A stretch of 56,767 nt of DNA from Candidatus Dactylopiibacterium carminicum (GCF_014736495.1 NZ_MDUX01000020.1:1-56767); one strand, 5' to 3'. Shown: positions 1 through 7,764, counted from the first letter of the stretch. The notes: generated by a model not told the origin, from the sequence alone. Numbers and translations are program-made.

Positions 1-55
1 TGAAAAACAGTATTTCATGAAGCTCGGGGCTGTCTAGGAAACCCGGGGCGATTCA
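1..55 (+). repeat. Terminal 55-bp inverted repeat, left copy (likely IS end)
   Basis: These 55 bases are the exact reverse complement of the last 55 bases of the window; identity stops at base 56. Read from the inner edge outward the repeat begins TGAATCGCCCCGGGTTTCC. A TGA...GCCCCG start resembles the ends of IS3-family elements (recalled, not searched). A 55-base shared end is also what a de Bruijn assembly leaves at a repeat boundary. The inference is that an IS copy lies just outside each end, in opposite orientations. Confidence 0.75.
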
Positions 56-57
56 GC

Positions 58-63
58 TAGAAT
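58..63 (+). promoter_or_regulatory. Possible -10 element of the ssrA promoter
   Basis: TAGAAT lies 43 bases before the mature 5' end of the tmRNA, a suitable place for the -10 box of a precursor transcript. Any -35 box would fall inside the 55-bp terminal repeat, where no good match is seen. If that repeat is an IS end, the native -35 has been replaced. This is a weak call. Confidence 0.3.
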
Positions 64-105
64 ACAAGGGCTTTTCCGATGCGCGTTGGCATCGGCTACG
101 GAACC

Positions 106-469
106 GGGGGCGACCTGGCTTCGACGTGGGTCAAGAAGCGACGTGGTGCATACCGAGGACCAGTCACCTCGTAAATCCATCTGGAAATCTATACTCGCCA
201 ACGACGAGCAATTCGCAGTAGCCGCTTAAGGCTACAGCCGCTGCACTGGATCGGTCTCTGGGTCAGGTGGGGAAACCCGCAGCAGCGTCATTCACAGAGA
301 CTCGTGCCGCATCGGGTTACTTGGTGCGGAGCTAAACTCAAGGTGACTCGCCTCGTGTCGGCCTGCCGGTCGGCTAAGCACGGGGTTAAATTCAAATAGA
401 GCGGCTAAGTATGTAGATCCAGTTGTGGAAGTCTTGCGGACGCGGGTTCGATTCCCGCCGCCTCCACCA
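106..469 (+). ncRNA. ssrA: Transfer-messenger RNA (tmRNA)
   Basis: The tmRNA rescues stalled ribosomes by acting first as an alanyl-tRNA and then as a short mRNA that tags the nascent chain for proteolysis. The 5' end GGGGGCG (106-112) pairs with CGCCTCC before the encoded ACCA (466-469), forming the acceptor stem. A T-arm GGGTTCGATTCCC is visible near 444-456. The tag frame starts at GCC 197-199 and ends at TAA 227-229, encoding ANDEQFAVAA. The length of 364 nt is normal for a one-piece tmRNA. The 3' end of ssrA is a common integration site for prophages and islands, and a serine-recombinase operon follows directly. Confidence 0.97.
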
Positions 470-478
470 TTTATCCAA

Positions 479-506
479 AACCCAACCGTTCTCGGTTGGG
501 TTTTTT
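479..506 (+). terminator. Rho-independent terminator of ssrA
   Basis: A 10-bp perfect stem AACCCAACCG/CGGTTGGGTT with a TTCT loop is followed by a run of T, starting 10 bases after the tmRNA CCA end. I see no gene in the 223 bases between this terminator and the opposing terminator at 730. Confidence 0.9.
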
Positions 507-729
507 CTTGCCCGAAACCCCAGTGCTGGCGCGGTTTCCGGCGTTCGCCTCTTGGACACGCCACCCCGCCGCAGGTCGGTTCCGGGCCGTTTCCGGGCGT
601 TCGGGCCTCTCCGTTCTCTGCACCCCTCTTGAGCTTTCAAGGGGCGAAGTCATGGATTGACGCAGGTCGGAGGGCGGTCGGTTGCGGTTTTCGTCTGGTG
701 GCCGCAGGCGACCGGGCTGGCGATGGGCG

Positions 730-753
730 AAAAAAAGGCCGCCTTGCGGCGGC
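730..753 (-). terminator. Terminator of the leftward recombinase operon
   Basis: Read on the minus strand, GCCGCC-GCAA-GGCGGC is followed by seven T. It lies 19 bases beyond the stop codon of the last gene of the leftward operon and closes that transcription unit before it reaches ssrA. Confidence 0.85.
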
Positions 754-771
754 AGGTCGGCAAGGCGTGCG

Positions 772-1251
772 TCAACGCAGGCTGGCGTCCAGCTCACCCC
801 GCTGCCCCTGCCAGTACGGCGTAAACCTGCCGCGCAGCAAGGACGTGAGGCTCACGTCGAGACGGCCTTCGGCCATGCCCTCGACCAGATCGGGAGCCAG
901 TTGCGCCAGCCGGTAAATGCGGCTGGCCTGCCCCAAGTCGATGTCCTCGGCGGCGGCGATCTCGGTCATGGAGCCGAACTTTCCTTCATCCAGCAACCGC
1001 TGCCAGTGGTACGCCAGACCCAGAGCACGCATCAACGGCGTGTCCCGCGCCGCTTCCCGCAACCGCTGTTCGCGCTGGGCCTCCTCGACGAATACTTGCG
1101 GCGCATCCAGTGGCGTGATCACTTCCTTCTTGAAGCCGCGCTGCACGAGCTTCCACGGCAGGAAGGTTTCGATCTGCACGCCGCCCGCAGGCAAAGGCGT
1201 CTGGTAGGTAACGGCGTCGCCGGTCGCGCGCCCACGATGCTTCTTGCTCAT
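772..1251 (-). CDS. Recombinase-operon protein, 159 aa, unknown function
   Basis: This is the last gene of the leftward recombinase operon. The ATG at 1249-1251 overlaps the stop codon of the previous gene and follows GGGAGG by five bases. The product is soluble, without signal or membrane segments. Residues 94-118 (MTEIAAAEDIDLGQASRIYR) look like a helix-turn-helix, as found in short proteins that travel with large serine recombinases and DUF2924 genes. A role in controlling or directing the recombinase is inferred only from this position. The end of the protein (TPYWQGQRGELDASL) resembles the end of the neighbouring 115-aa protein, so the two may be distant paralogues. Confidence 0.7.
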   Translation of the reverse strand: MSKKHRGRATGDAVTYQTPLPAGGVQIETFLPWKLVQRGFKKEVITPLDAPQVFVEEAQREQRLREAARDTPLMRALGLAYHWQRLLDEGKFGSMTEIAAAEDIDLGQASRIYRLAQLAPDLVEGMAEGRLDVSLTSLLRGRFTPYWQGQRGELDASLR

Positions 1252-1595
1252 GCATCCTCCCTGAAGCTGGCGATCAGATCGCGTTGAGCCTGCCAGTCCA
1301 CCATCAAGGGATGGCGCTGGAACCAAATCAGGTTGAGGCGACGCGGCTGCGTGCCTGCCATGAACTGCTCGATGATGTCCGGGGCCAGCAGCGTCAGGCG
1401 CAACAGCTCGTTGACCACGGATTGATGCAGCCTCTCGGCGCGGGCAATGGCCGAGCCGCTCTGCATCACGCCGCTGTCCAGCAGGTGCTGCCAGTAGAAC
1501 GCGCGCGCCACGCCTTCCAGCAAGGTCACGTCGTGGACGCACTGGTCTTGCTCCAGCACGCGCCTCGCGCCCCGGCGGCGGAAAGCCAGTGGCAC
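1248..1595 (-). CDS. Recombinase-operon protein, 115 aa, HTH-like, unknown function
   Basis: Translation from the GTG at 1593-1595 gives 115 aa, with a segment (SAIARAERLHQSVVNELLRL) that looks helix-turn-helix-like and a C-terminus ending WQAQRDLIASFRE. Its end resembles that of the downstream 159-aa protein. All other junctions of this operon are 4-base ATGA overlaps. Here the ATGA overlap with the recombinase stop (ATG 1621-1623) opens a frame that does not lead into this body, and a single extra base before 1595 would explain that. So either the GTG is the true start or the gene carries a 5' frameshift. Confidence 0.6.
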   Translation of the reverse strand: MPLAFRRRGARRVLEQDQCVHDVTLLEGVARAFYWQHLLDSGVMQSGSAIARAERLHQSVVNELLRLTLLAPDIIEQFMAGTQPRRLNLIWFQRHPLMVDWQAQRDLIASFREDA

Positions 1596-1622
1596 GGAAG
1601 GTGGTCATGGCGTCGTCCGTCA

Positions 1623-3008
1623 TCACTCCACCTCCATCAGTTCTGCCCCGATGCTGCCCGGCGCGAACTCCTCGACCAGCGCGTTCCAGCCCAGCTCACG
1701 CCACTTCACCCGGATGCCTTGCACTTCGCCCGCGTGGACGAGGTCGATGCGCTCGATCATCAGGTTGGCGATGCGGTGGCGCTCGACCGGGAAAAGCTGA
1801 TCCCACACGTCGTTGAGCCGTCCCATCGCCATCACCGTCGCAGCTTCATCGATCTGCGCGCCAGTCTTCCGGATGTGCCGAACCACCGATGCGATGGCTT
1901 CGGGGCTGGTCAGCACCGTGCGCATCTGCGCCACCACCGCTGCTTCGATTTCCGGCGCAGGCAGACGTTCGAAGCCCTTGCCCGGCGCGCCGAAACGGCT
2001 CTCCGACTTCGAGACGTAGTAGCGGTACTGGTTGCCGTTCTTGCGCGCATAGGTCGGGTACATCCGCTCGCCCGATGGCGCGTACAGCAGGCCGCGCAGC
2101 AGGGCGTCGGTACGCGAGCGAATCTTCGTGGCGACGCTGCGCGCGTGCCCATCTTGGGACAGCACCTCATGCACCTTGCCCCACAGACCCGGATCGATGA
2201 TCGCCGGGTGCGCGCCGGGGAACCAGCTGCCCTTGTGGGACAGTTCGCCCAGATAGATGCGATTGCGCAGCAGCTTGTGCAGGTACTTCTTGTCGATGCG
2301 CGCCCCTGAGCGGGTCTGCCCCTCCTGCGTCGTCCATGCCTTGGTGGTGACGCCATCGGCGGTCAGGCGGGCCGCGATCTGCGTCGGTGAGCCGATGGTC
2401 AGCATCTCCTCGAAGATGCGCCGCACCACGGCGGCCTCGGTTTCGTTGATGACCAGTTGCCGGGTGGCGACGTCGTAGCCCAGCGGGGGGACACCGCCCA
2501 TCCACAAGCCTTTTTTCTTGGCGGCTGCGATCTTGTCGCGGATACGCTCGCCGGTGACCTCGCGTTCGAACTGCGCGAAGGACAGCAGGATGTTCAGCGT
2601 CAGCCTCCCCATCGATGTCGTGGTGTTGAACTGCTGCGTGACCGAGACGAAGGACACGCCGTGGCGCTCGAACACGTCCACCATCTTGGAAAAGTCCGCG
2701 AGGCTGCGGGTCAGGCGGTCGATCTTGTAGACCACCACGATGTCGATCTGACCGCGCTGGATGTCGGTCATCAGACGCTTCAAGGCGGGCCGGTCGGTAT
2801 TGCCGCCGGAGAACCCGGGGTCGTCGTAGTCGTCCGCCACCGGAATCCAGCCCTCGGCGCGCTGGCTGGCGATGAAGGCGTGGCCCGCCTCCTTCTGGGC
2901 GTCGATGGAGTTGAATTCCTGATCGAGACGTTCGTCCGAAGACACCCGGCAGTACACCGCGCAGCGTTTGCGCGTCTTGGTCGTGGCGATGTGCGAAGGG
3001 CCGTTCAT
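1623..3008 (-). CDS. Large serine recombinase (resolvase/integrase family)
   Basis: This 461-aa site-specific recombinase probably integrates or excises the element at ssrA. The N-terminal resolvase domain (about 14-165) has the YCRVSS motif with the catalytic serine at residue 23, followed by VVYKIDRLTRS and the TSMGRLTLNILLSFAQFERE helix region. A recombinase domain follows (about 190-300, LGELSHKGSWFPGAHPAIID), then a C-terminal region. The ATG at 3006-3008 overlaps the stop codon of the DUF2924 gene in ATGA. No tyrosine integrase is present in the window, so this enzyme and the one at 52551-54116 are the integrase candidates. It appears intact. Confidence 0.93.
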   Translation of the reverse strand: MNGPSHIATTKTRKRCAVYCRVSSDERLDQEFNSIDAQKEAGHAFIASQRAEGWIPVADDYDDPGFSGGNTDRPALKRLMTDIQRGQIDIVVVYKIDRLTRSLADFSKMVDVFERHGVSFVSVTQQFNTTTSMGRLTLNILLSFAQFEREVTGERIRDKIAAAKKKGLWMGGVPPLGYDVATRQLVINETEAAVVRRIFEEMLTIGSPTQIAARLTADGVTTKAWTTQEGQTRSGARIDKKYLHKLLRNRIYLGELSHKGSWFPGAHPAIIDPGLWGKVHEVLSQDGHARSVATKIRSRTDALLRGLLYAPSGERMYPTYARKNGNQYRYYVSKSESRFGAPGKGFERLPAPEIEAAVVAQMRTVLTSPEAIASVVRHIRKTGAQIDEAATVMAMGRLNDVWDQLFPVERHRIANLMIERIDLVHAGEVQGIRVKWRELGWNALVEEFAPGSIGAELMEVE

Positions 3009-3457
3009 CGCGCACCTGCCTTGCTGGCAAGGCCGAAGAACAGCGGCCCCGACCAATGCGTGCCGGTGATCGCGCGCGCCACGGCGGTCAGGCTCTTGTA
3101 GCTGCTGCCTTCGTACTCGAACCGCCCTTCGGCGGTGACCGTGACCTTGTGGTCGCGCTCGCCCCATTCGCGCAGCAACACGGTGCCCGGCGCGAAGTGG
3201 TGGTCGAGCGGCTTCGCCCTCAGCTTGATCTTGGAATGCTGCGAGCCGATGGCCTCCAGTCGTTGGCGTGTGGTCGGCGACAGACCGCCGAACGCCTCCT
3301 CCTGCAACTTGTAGGCGACGCGGGATTCGATGAAGGCCCGGTTGGTTTTCATGGGGCGGCGGCTGAAGTACCGATCCCACTCGGCCCATAGATCGGCGAG
3401 TGGCAGATCGGCCAGCGCCGCGATGCGGGCCGAGATGGATGATTGGCTTTCGTTCAT
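3005..3457 (-). CDS. DUF2924 domain protein
   Basis: A 150-aa protein of the DUF2924 family, which is typically encoded next to large serine recombinases. Family-like features are the start with IAALADLPLADLWAEWDRYF, the central block with PLDHHFAPGTVLLREWG, and the end with YKSLTAVARAITGTHWSG, which resembles the Shikimate-/RAMA-like domain that recurs in DNA-modifying and mobile element proteins. Function is unknown; assistance to the recombinase is inferred from linkage. It overlaps its neighbours by 4 bases on each side, so translational coupling is likely. Confidence 0.88.
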   Translation of the reverse strand: MNESQSSISARIAALADLPLADLWAEWDRYFSRRPMKTNRAFIESRVAYKLQEEAFGGLSPTTRQRLEAIGSQHSKIKLRAKPLDHHFAPGTVLLREWGERDHKVTVTAEGRFEYEGSSYKSLTAVARAITGTHWSGPLFFGLASKAGAR

Positions 3458-3648
3458 TGCAACTTCTCCTGTTGAGACGGGGTTGCATGAACGCGCTGGT
3501 TGGGCAGGAAGCCAAGGCGAACCGCGCCCGGTTTGGGCTCGCCAGAGACAAGGCTGCGGGTGATGGCCGCAGCAAGGATGGTGGTGATCTCCGCTGCGCG
3601 GGCGGCCGGATGCATCGCCGCAGGGGATGGCAGTTCGAGGTTCTTCAT
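3454..3648 (-). CDS. Small conserved-looking protein at the head of the recombinase operon
   Basis: A 64-aa protein. The ATG at 3646-3648 was chosen because GGAG lies six bases upstream; an in-frame start 21 bases earlier lacks a comparable site. The protein has an amphipathic helix (HPAARAAEITTILAAAITRS) and a tail rich in basic and polar residues. Its stop codon overlaps the DUF2924 start. I do not recognise a named family. As the first gene of the unit it may be translated from the divergent promoter region at 3649-3830, shared with the repressor gene. Confidence 0.6.
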   Translation of the reverse strand: MKNLELPSPAAMHPAARAAEITTILAAAITRSLVSGEPKPGAVRLGFLPNQRVHATPSQQEKLQ

Positions 3649-3706
3649 GACGGCTCCGAGGAATAGCAACCGTCAGGGATAGTGAGCCTGATCTTCCGAA
3701 GCGGAT

Positions 3707-3724
3707 GGCAATTCCGGGTAATGC
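3707..3724. repeat. 18-bp direct repeat, copy 1
   Basis: GGCAATTCCGGGTAATGC occurs here in the divergent control region and again at 15767-15784, at the end of the early gene block. The two copies are in the same orientation. They may mark module joints, that is, recombination between related phages. Confidence 0.6.
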
Positions 3725-3765
3725 CGATGCCGCGCAGTCCCCAAAATTGCGCGTTCACGAAACAG

Positions 3766-3794
3766 TTGACAGGCTGACGGAGGGTTGATACGAT
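3766..3794 (+). promoter_or_regulatory. Sigma-70 promoter of the XRE repressor gene
   Basis: A consensus -35 TTGACA (3766-3771), a 17-base spacer and the -10 TACGAT (3789-3794) place the start of transcription near 3801, inside the 21-bp repeated site. This suggests autoregulation. Confidence 0.8.
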
Positions 3795-3798
3795 CCAG

Positions 3799-3819
3799 CC
3801 ATTAACTAATCACGCAATC
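3799..3819 (+). promoter_or_regulatory. Putative repressor operator, copy 1
   Basis: CCATTAACTAATCACGCAATC lies at the predicted transcription start of the XRE gene. The copy at 4990-5010 matches at 18 of 21 positions and precedes the next transcription unit. It is a candidate operator for the XRE protein, which would link both units in one regulon. Confidence 0.55.
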
Positions 3820-3830
3820 AGGTAACAACC

Positions 3831-4109
3831 ATGCCCTTTGGAGCCTTCATCCGCAAGAAGCGCGAAGAGAAAGGCATTCAGATGAATGACTTCGCGCGGC
3901 AACTGGAGATCTCGCCCGCCTACTGGTCGCGCATCGAGCGCGACATGGAAAAGCCACCGAAGGACGAGCTGATCCGCAAAGCCGCAGAGATTCTGGGCAT
4001 CAGCGCCGACGACGCCTTCGTCGAGGCCAGCCGACTGCCGCCGGACATCCGCGATGATGTGGGCAATCTGGTGCGGATGTACCGCAGGCAAGTGACGGAG
4101 AAGAAGTGA
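3831..4109 (+). CDS. XRE-family HTH repressor
   Basis: A 92-aa DNA-binding protein made almost entirely of one XRE/Cro helix-turn-helix domain (about residues 5-62; MNDFARQLEISPAYWSRIER is the turn region). It follows a strong promoter whose start region contains a repeated 21-bp site, so it probably represses itself and the unit that starts at 5037. The stop codon directly abuts the start of an ImmA/IrrE-type metallopeptidase gene. This pair is known from ICEBs1 and several phages, where the protease cleaves the repressor to induce the element. Here the protease frame is broken. Confidence 0.9.
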   Translation: MPFGAFIRKKREEKGIQMNDFARQLEISPAYWSRIERDMEKPPKDELIRKAAEILGISADDAFVEASRLPPDIRDDVGNLVRMYRRQVTEKK

Positions 4110-4935
4110 ATGCCGGTTCTGACGCTTGACTACCGGCATTGCGACCGGAAACGCCCCAAGTACCTCAAGCACGCTGACGTCGAAGGCATCGCCGCGCTCG
4201 CGCGTCAGCAACTGGTCGCGGCCAGCATCGACGCCATCTCCTTCGATACGCTGCGCCAGATCGATGGCTTGAAGGTCAACGGCATCGACATCTCGCTGGA
4301 GGTCAGCACCGACTACGACGTGCATGACGAACAGGGCAACCACGTCTTCGGCATCTGCGAGTACGACCCCGGCGTCCCCGACACGGCGATGGTGTCCGTC
4401 TCGCCCGTCGGCGAGAAACTCAGCGAACTGCTGGCTCTCAGCACGCTCGCCCACGAACTGGGGCACGCGGTGTTCGACGCACCCGGTTGGATTTTTCAAG
4501 GCAGCAAGGGGCCGGGCCTGTTCGACGCCATCGAACCTTCTACGCAACGAGCCTACCGCAACCACGACGCCGGACAGCGATCATCTGGCAAAGTCGCTGG
4601 CGGCAGGCAACCGGATCGGGCCGACCTCGGACGAGCATTTCGCTGAGCTGCGCGCCAACGAGTTCATGGGGTCGCTGCTCGTGCCGCGCCAGCGCCTGAA
4701 CGCCGCTGTCGAGGAGCTTGCGCCGAAGTACGGCGTCACCATCCATCGCAGCCCGTCCCTTGATCCGGACATCCCCGGCACGGCCCTGCGCCTCACGGCG
4801 GACGGCGACATCGGCTTCTTCGACATGGAATGCTTGGAGAAAGCCTTGGCCACCCGATTCGGCGTCAACCGCCGCTTCATTCAGGTGCGTTTGGATCGCT
4901 ATGGCCTGACCCGACAGGAGGCCGTGATGCGCTGA
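4110..4935 (+). pseudogene. ImmA/IrrE-type metallopeptidase, frameshifted
   Basis: The protein is expected to cleave the XRE repressor encoded just upstream. The first frame contains the zinc site HELGH (His115, Glu116, His119) after LALSTLA, typical of ImmA/IrrE proteins. Near 4552-4556 the reading frame must move by +1 (one extra base, probably in CGCAACC) to continue with HLAKSLAAGNRIGPTSDEHF, a region containing the third metal-ligand area (ELRANEF), and on to the stop at 4935. The combined product would be about 274 aa. In the given sequence translation runs into an unrelated tail and ends at 4646. Sequencing error is a real alternative to inactivation. Confidence 0.85.
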
Positions 4936-4957
4936 CCTCCGCCTGCCCGCCCACCGC

Positions 4958-4981
4958 GCCGACTTCGCGTCGGCATTTTTT
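4958..4981 (+). terminator. Terminator after the repressor/protease unit
   Basis: GCCGAC-TTCGC-GTCGGC is followed by A and six T. It separates the XRE/ImmA unit from the two-gene unit that begins at 5037, which must therefore have its own promoter. Confidence 0.8.
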
Positions 4982-4989
4982 GAGTCTCG

Positions 4990-5010
4990 CCATTAACCAT
5001 TCGCGCAATC
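4990..5010 (+). promoter_or_regulatory. Putative repressor operator, copy 2
   Basis: CCATTAACCATTCGCGCAATC matches 18 of 21 positions of the site at 3799-3819 and lies 26 bases before the ATG of the next gene. TTGAGT at 4980-4985 could be a -35 box, but no good -10 box follows at the right spacing. Confidence 0.5.
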
Positions 5011-5036
5011 GCGCACTTTTTTGAAGGAACCTGCCT

Positions 5037-6465
5037 ATGCCAACCGGCCAAGCCTCCACCGCCCCGCAGAAATCGGCTGTCGCCAAGCAGTCGACTCCGA
5101 AACGTGCGCGCGAACAACGATTCGATGATGGCTCGACCATCCTGCCGAACATGGAGCACTTCGTCGGCCTGCTGCGAAAGCTGAAACGCCCCGGCCTCGC
5201 GATGCGCTTGCTTGAACAGGCCAGCGGCGCGGCGCTGCCGGAACTGCACGCGCTGGCCGACGCGGCCAAGGGCAAGCTCCCGGTCGAATCCCGTCAGGCG
5301 ATCTTCCACGCCGTCACCAAGCTGGAAGTCACCGCCCAGCAGAACATCGAGCGCGCTGCCGAACGGGTCATGCTGCTCGAAGACGACTACGGCGCGCAGG
5401 CCGTCCAATCCTTGCTCGACGAGCAGCGCACCGACGATGCCGCCGTTCTGGCGATGCCCAGCGACCGGTACAGCCGCGCGCTGTACCTGTGCATCTTGCA
5501 GGAGTTCCCAGAGAACGGCGCGCGACGCGAAGATCGGTTCGATCAGGCCGAACACCCACCTGCAAGTGATGCATCGTCAGTGGAAGAGCGACCACTACTC
5601 CAGCCACTACCTCGGCCCCAAGGGCGTGCTGCCGAAGACGGGCACGGACGTGCAGGAGGTGCTGCGCACGCGGATCGCCGATCTGTTTCCGCAGGTGCCG
5701 AAGGATCAAATCCTGATTGAACAGTTCACGCGGCGCGACCTCTCGCACGCCCAGCGCGATGGCGATGAAGATGCCGACGAAGATGACCCGGCATTGCTCC
5801 ACACGTTGACTGCGACGTTCAACGGCTCGACGGCTCACTACCAGCAGGTCGCCAACGGGCAGGTCGTCGATCACGAGGAACCTGCCGCGATGTCGGCGCG
5901 CTTTTCGTGGGAGCCGGAAACCGGCGCGCTCAGCGTGTTCTGCGAAGACCGAGAAGCACGCCGCGAACTGGCCACGATCTTCCGTGACGTGGCGCTGGCG
6001 CACGATGGCGACATCGACGACATGCCCATGCGCCAGTTCGACCTGCTCGGCTTTTCGACATCGGAGATGCTCAAGCGCCTCGAACGGGATCGCATCGCGG
6101 GCATCGAGAGCATCTCGATTCTCCAGATCAAGGTGGCGCGTCCGTTCGAGCAGCAGTCGGAGATCAGCGGGCGCACTGTCGTTCGGCAACTGTCGAGCAA
6201 GATGGAAATCACCCGCGACCGCCGCGATGGTCGCAGCATCTATCAGGTCGCCTATAAAGACTACAGCGCCGACGACCTGAGCCAGTACGCGCTTGTGCAG
6301 GTGAAGCTGGTGATGCGCATGGCCAAGCAACCGCATCGAAAAGCGCACAACGTCGCCGTGCAGATCACCGCTCCGAACGGGCTGAACGACAAGAGCCGGA
6401 CGGAGGACGACCGCAAGCGCGTGCTGGAGCAGCTCACCAAGATCGGCGTGTTGAGCCAGTTCTGA
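5037..6465 (+). pseudogene. Unrecognised ~475-aa protein, frameshifted, first of a two-gene operon
   Basis: The first frame (ATG 5037, AAGGA upstream) runs through a helical domain (residues 35-150, LRKLKRPGLAMRLLEQASGA onward). Near 5553-5558 one extra C in CACCCACC forces a +1 shift to continue with QVMHRQWKSDHYSSHYLGPK and the rest, to the stop at 6465. The second part has an acidic stretch (DGDEDADEDD) and a mixed alpha/beta C-terminal domain. No catalytic motif or membrane segment is evident and I cannot assign a family. The downstream gene starts 14 bases later, so the two are likely co-transcribed and controlled from the operator-like site at 4990. Confidence 0.7.
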
Positions 6466-6479
6466 GGAGGACGCTGACG

Positions 6480-7415
6480 ATGTCACCGTATCTGAGCTTC
6501 TTTCTCGCACTGAACAACCTGCCACGTCTGGACGCGCCAGTCTTGGCTGCGAGCCTCGGACGCGACGGACGGCAGTTCCTTCAGCGTCGCTGGATTGCGC
6601 CCGCAGGCTTCCACACCCATGTGATGGTGCCGTTCCTCGATTCCGAGCAGGAAATCGAAGTCGAGGTGGATGAGGACGCAGGCCGATTCCAATACCGTAG
6701 TCCGCAGAACGGGCGAACCGTCGTGCAACCGTTGGCGGACATTGCGCTGTATTCCATCCAGATGGATTCGTGGCTCAATGATCTGGCCGCGCTGATCGGC
6801 ATCGAGGCCCGCCGATGCTCCGCCATTCAGAACCGCATACCGAACCACCTGTGGCACCTCGGCGAGATGCGAATCGCCAACACACACGACTTCGCGCCGG
6901 TGTTCGTCGGGCGAGCGTGGTCGCGCGCGCCGCAAGACAAGACCACTGCCGTCCTTGCCGATTCGGGCTGGGCGCGTGGCGGTGTCGTCCTGTGCCCTCG
7001 GCGTATCGAAGCAGCACTTCCGCGTGATCACGCCATGCGAGGCCTCGACGAGCTCGTGCGCGTGTTCGATGGAGTGGACGCGTTCGACACCGATGCATTC
7101 AACCGTGTCCTGCGCGGATACGTCACCACCGTGGGCGAACCGGAGCCCGTGCAATTCTTGAACGGTACGCGGCTCAAGCTCCCGCACATGACATCGTCAA
7201 TCGAACTCACCGAAGCGCGCGCAAAGATTATCAAGCAGATGTGGGGCACCGATGGACACGCACCGCCCGTGATGTCGTGGGCGGAAGTCAATGGTGCCGT
7301 CACCGTCAACACTGGCTATCAGTCATTCGACAACGCTTTCAACGAGACCCCGAGCTGCGAGGACGTGATCGAAAAGGTTTCGCGCGGGAAATACCGCCTG
7401 CGACGCAACCCATAA
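6480..7415 (+). CDS. Unrecognised 311-aa protein, second gene of the operon
   Basis: A 311-aa soluble protein starting at an ATG preceded by GAGGAGGACGCTGACG, a strong ribosome binding site. It begins MSPYLSFFLALNNLPRLDAP and has a beta-rich N-terminal half (EIEVEVDEDAGRFQYRSPQN), then a mixed domain ending in basic residues. No nuclease, NTPase or HTH motif is visible and no family is recognised. It is tightly linked to the 475-aa protein and to the XRE/ImmA unit, which suggests a function needed only on induction, such as defence, counter-defence or element transfer. That is inference. Confidence 0.75.
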   Translation: MSPYLSFFLALNNLPRLDAPVLAASLGRDGRQFLQRRWIAPAGFHTHVMVPFLDSEQEIEVEVDEDAGRFQYRSPQNGRTVVQPLADIALYSIQMDSWLNDLAALIGIEARRCSAIQNRIPNHLWHLGEMRIANTHDFAPVFVGRAWSRAPQDKTTAVLADSGWARGGVVLCPRRIEAALPRDHAMRGLDELVRVFDGVDAFDTDAFNRVLRGYVTTVGEPEPVQFLNGTRLKLPHMTSSIELTEARAKIIKQMWGTDGHAPPVMSWAEVNGAVTVNTGYQSFDNAFNETPSCEDVIEKVSRGKYRLRRNP

Positions 7416-7438
7416 ATCCGACTACAAATCGAACTACA

Positions 7439-7457
7439 CACGGGCCATAAACCCGTG
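7439..7457 (+). promoter_or_regulatory. Short inverted repeat upstream of the AlpA-like gene
   Basis: CACGGG and CCCGTG form a 6-bp stem with a 7-base loop, 24 bases after the stop of the previous gene. It lacks a T-run, so it is at best a weak terminator or part of the leader structure that also includes the larger hairpin at 7465-7500. Confidence 0.4.
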
Positions 7458-7464
7458 CGGAGAC

Positions 7465-7500
7465 TGCGATGTGCCCATTTCATCTAGGAGGCACATCGCA
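7465..7500 (+). promoter_or_regulatory. Perfect 11-bp hairpin abutting a start codon
   Basis: TGCGATGTGCC (7465-7475) and GGCACATCGCA (7490-7500) form an 11-bp perfect stem with a 14-base loop. The stem ends exactly at the ATG at 7501, and the AGGAGG Shine-Dalgarno sequence (7486-7491) lies in the loop and first stem pairs. Such a structure would block ribosome loading, or the dyad could be a DNA operator. Confidence 0.7.
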
Positions 7501-7764
7501 ATGCAACCCCAAACCCTTTCCACCAAAACCGGGCTGATCGCGCATCAGCCGATGCCGGGCGGGACGCCGCGCATCGCCCTCGACGAAAACCAGCTCGCCA
7601 TCCGGTGGGGGCTTTCCGTCAAGACCCTGCGCCGCTGGCGTCAGGAACAGCTCGGGCCGATCTACTGCAAGCTCGGCCACCGGGTCACCTACCTGCTGCA
7701 CGAAATCGAAGCCTTCGAGCGGCGCGTCTCGCGCTACTCCAGCTTCACTCGTGCGTACCAGTGA
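7501..7764 (+). CDS. AlpA/excisionase-like HTH protein
   Basis: An 87-aa protein with a MerR/AlpA-type winged HTH (residues about 30-70: LDENQLAIRWGLSVKTLRRW, then LGPIYCKLGHRVTYLLHEIE). Such proteins act as excisionases or early phage regulators. The ATG at 7501 was chosen over an earlier in-frame start because AGGAGG lies ten bases upstream. The leader contains an 11-bp hairpin that covers this site, implying translational or operator control. It heads the phage early block, with the next gene 10 bases downstream. Confidence 0.8.
   Translation: MQPQTLSTKTGLIAHQPMPGGTPRIALDENQLAIRWGLSVKTLRRWRQEQLGPIYCKLGHRVTYLLHEIEAFERRVSRYSSFTRAYQ

Noticed and set aside
4110..6465. Programmed frameshifting in the protease and the 475-aa genes
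   Set aside because: No slippery heptamer or stop-plus-structure context is seen at either shift; single-base insertion explains both.
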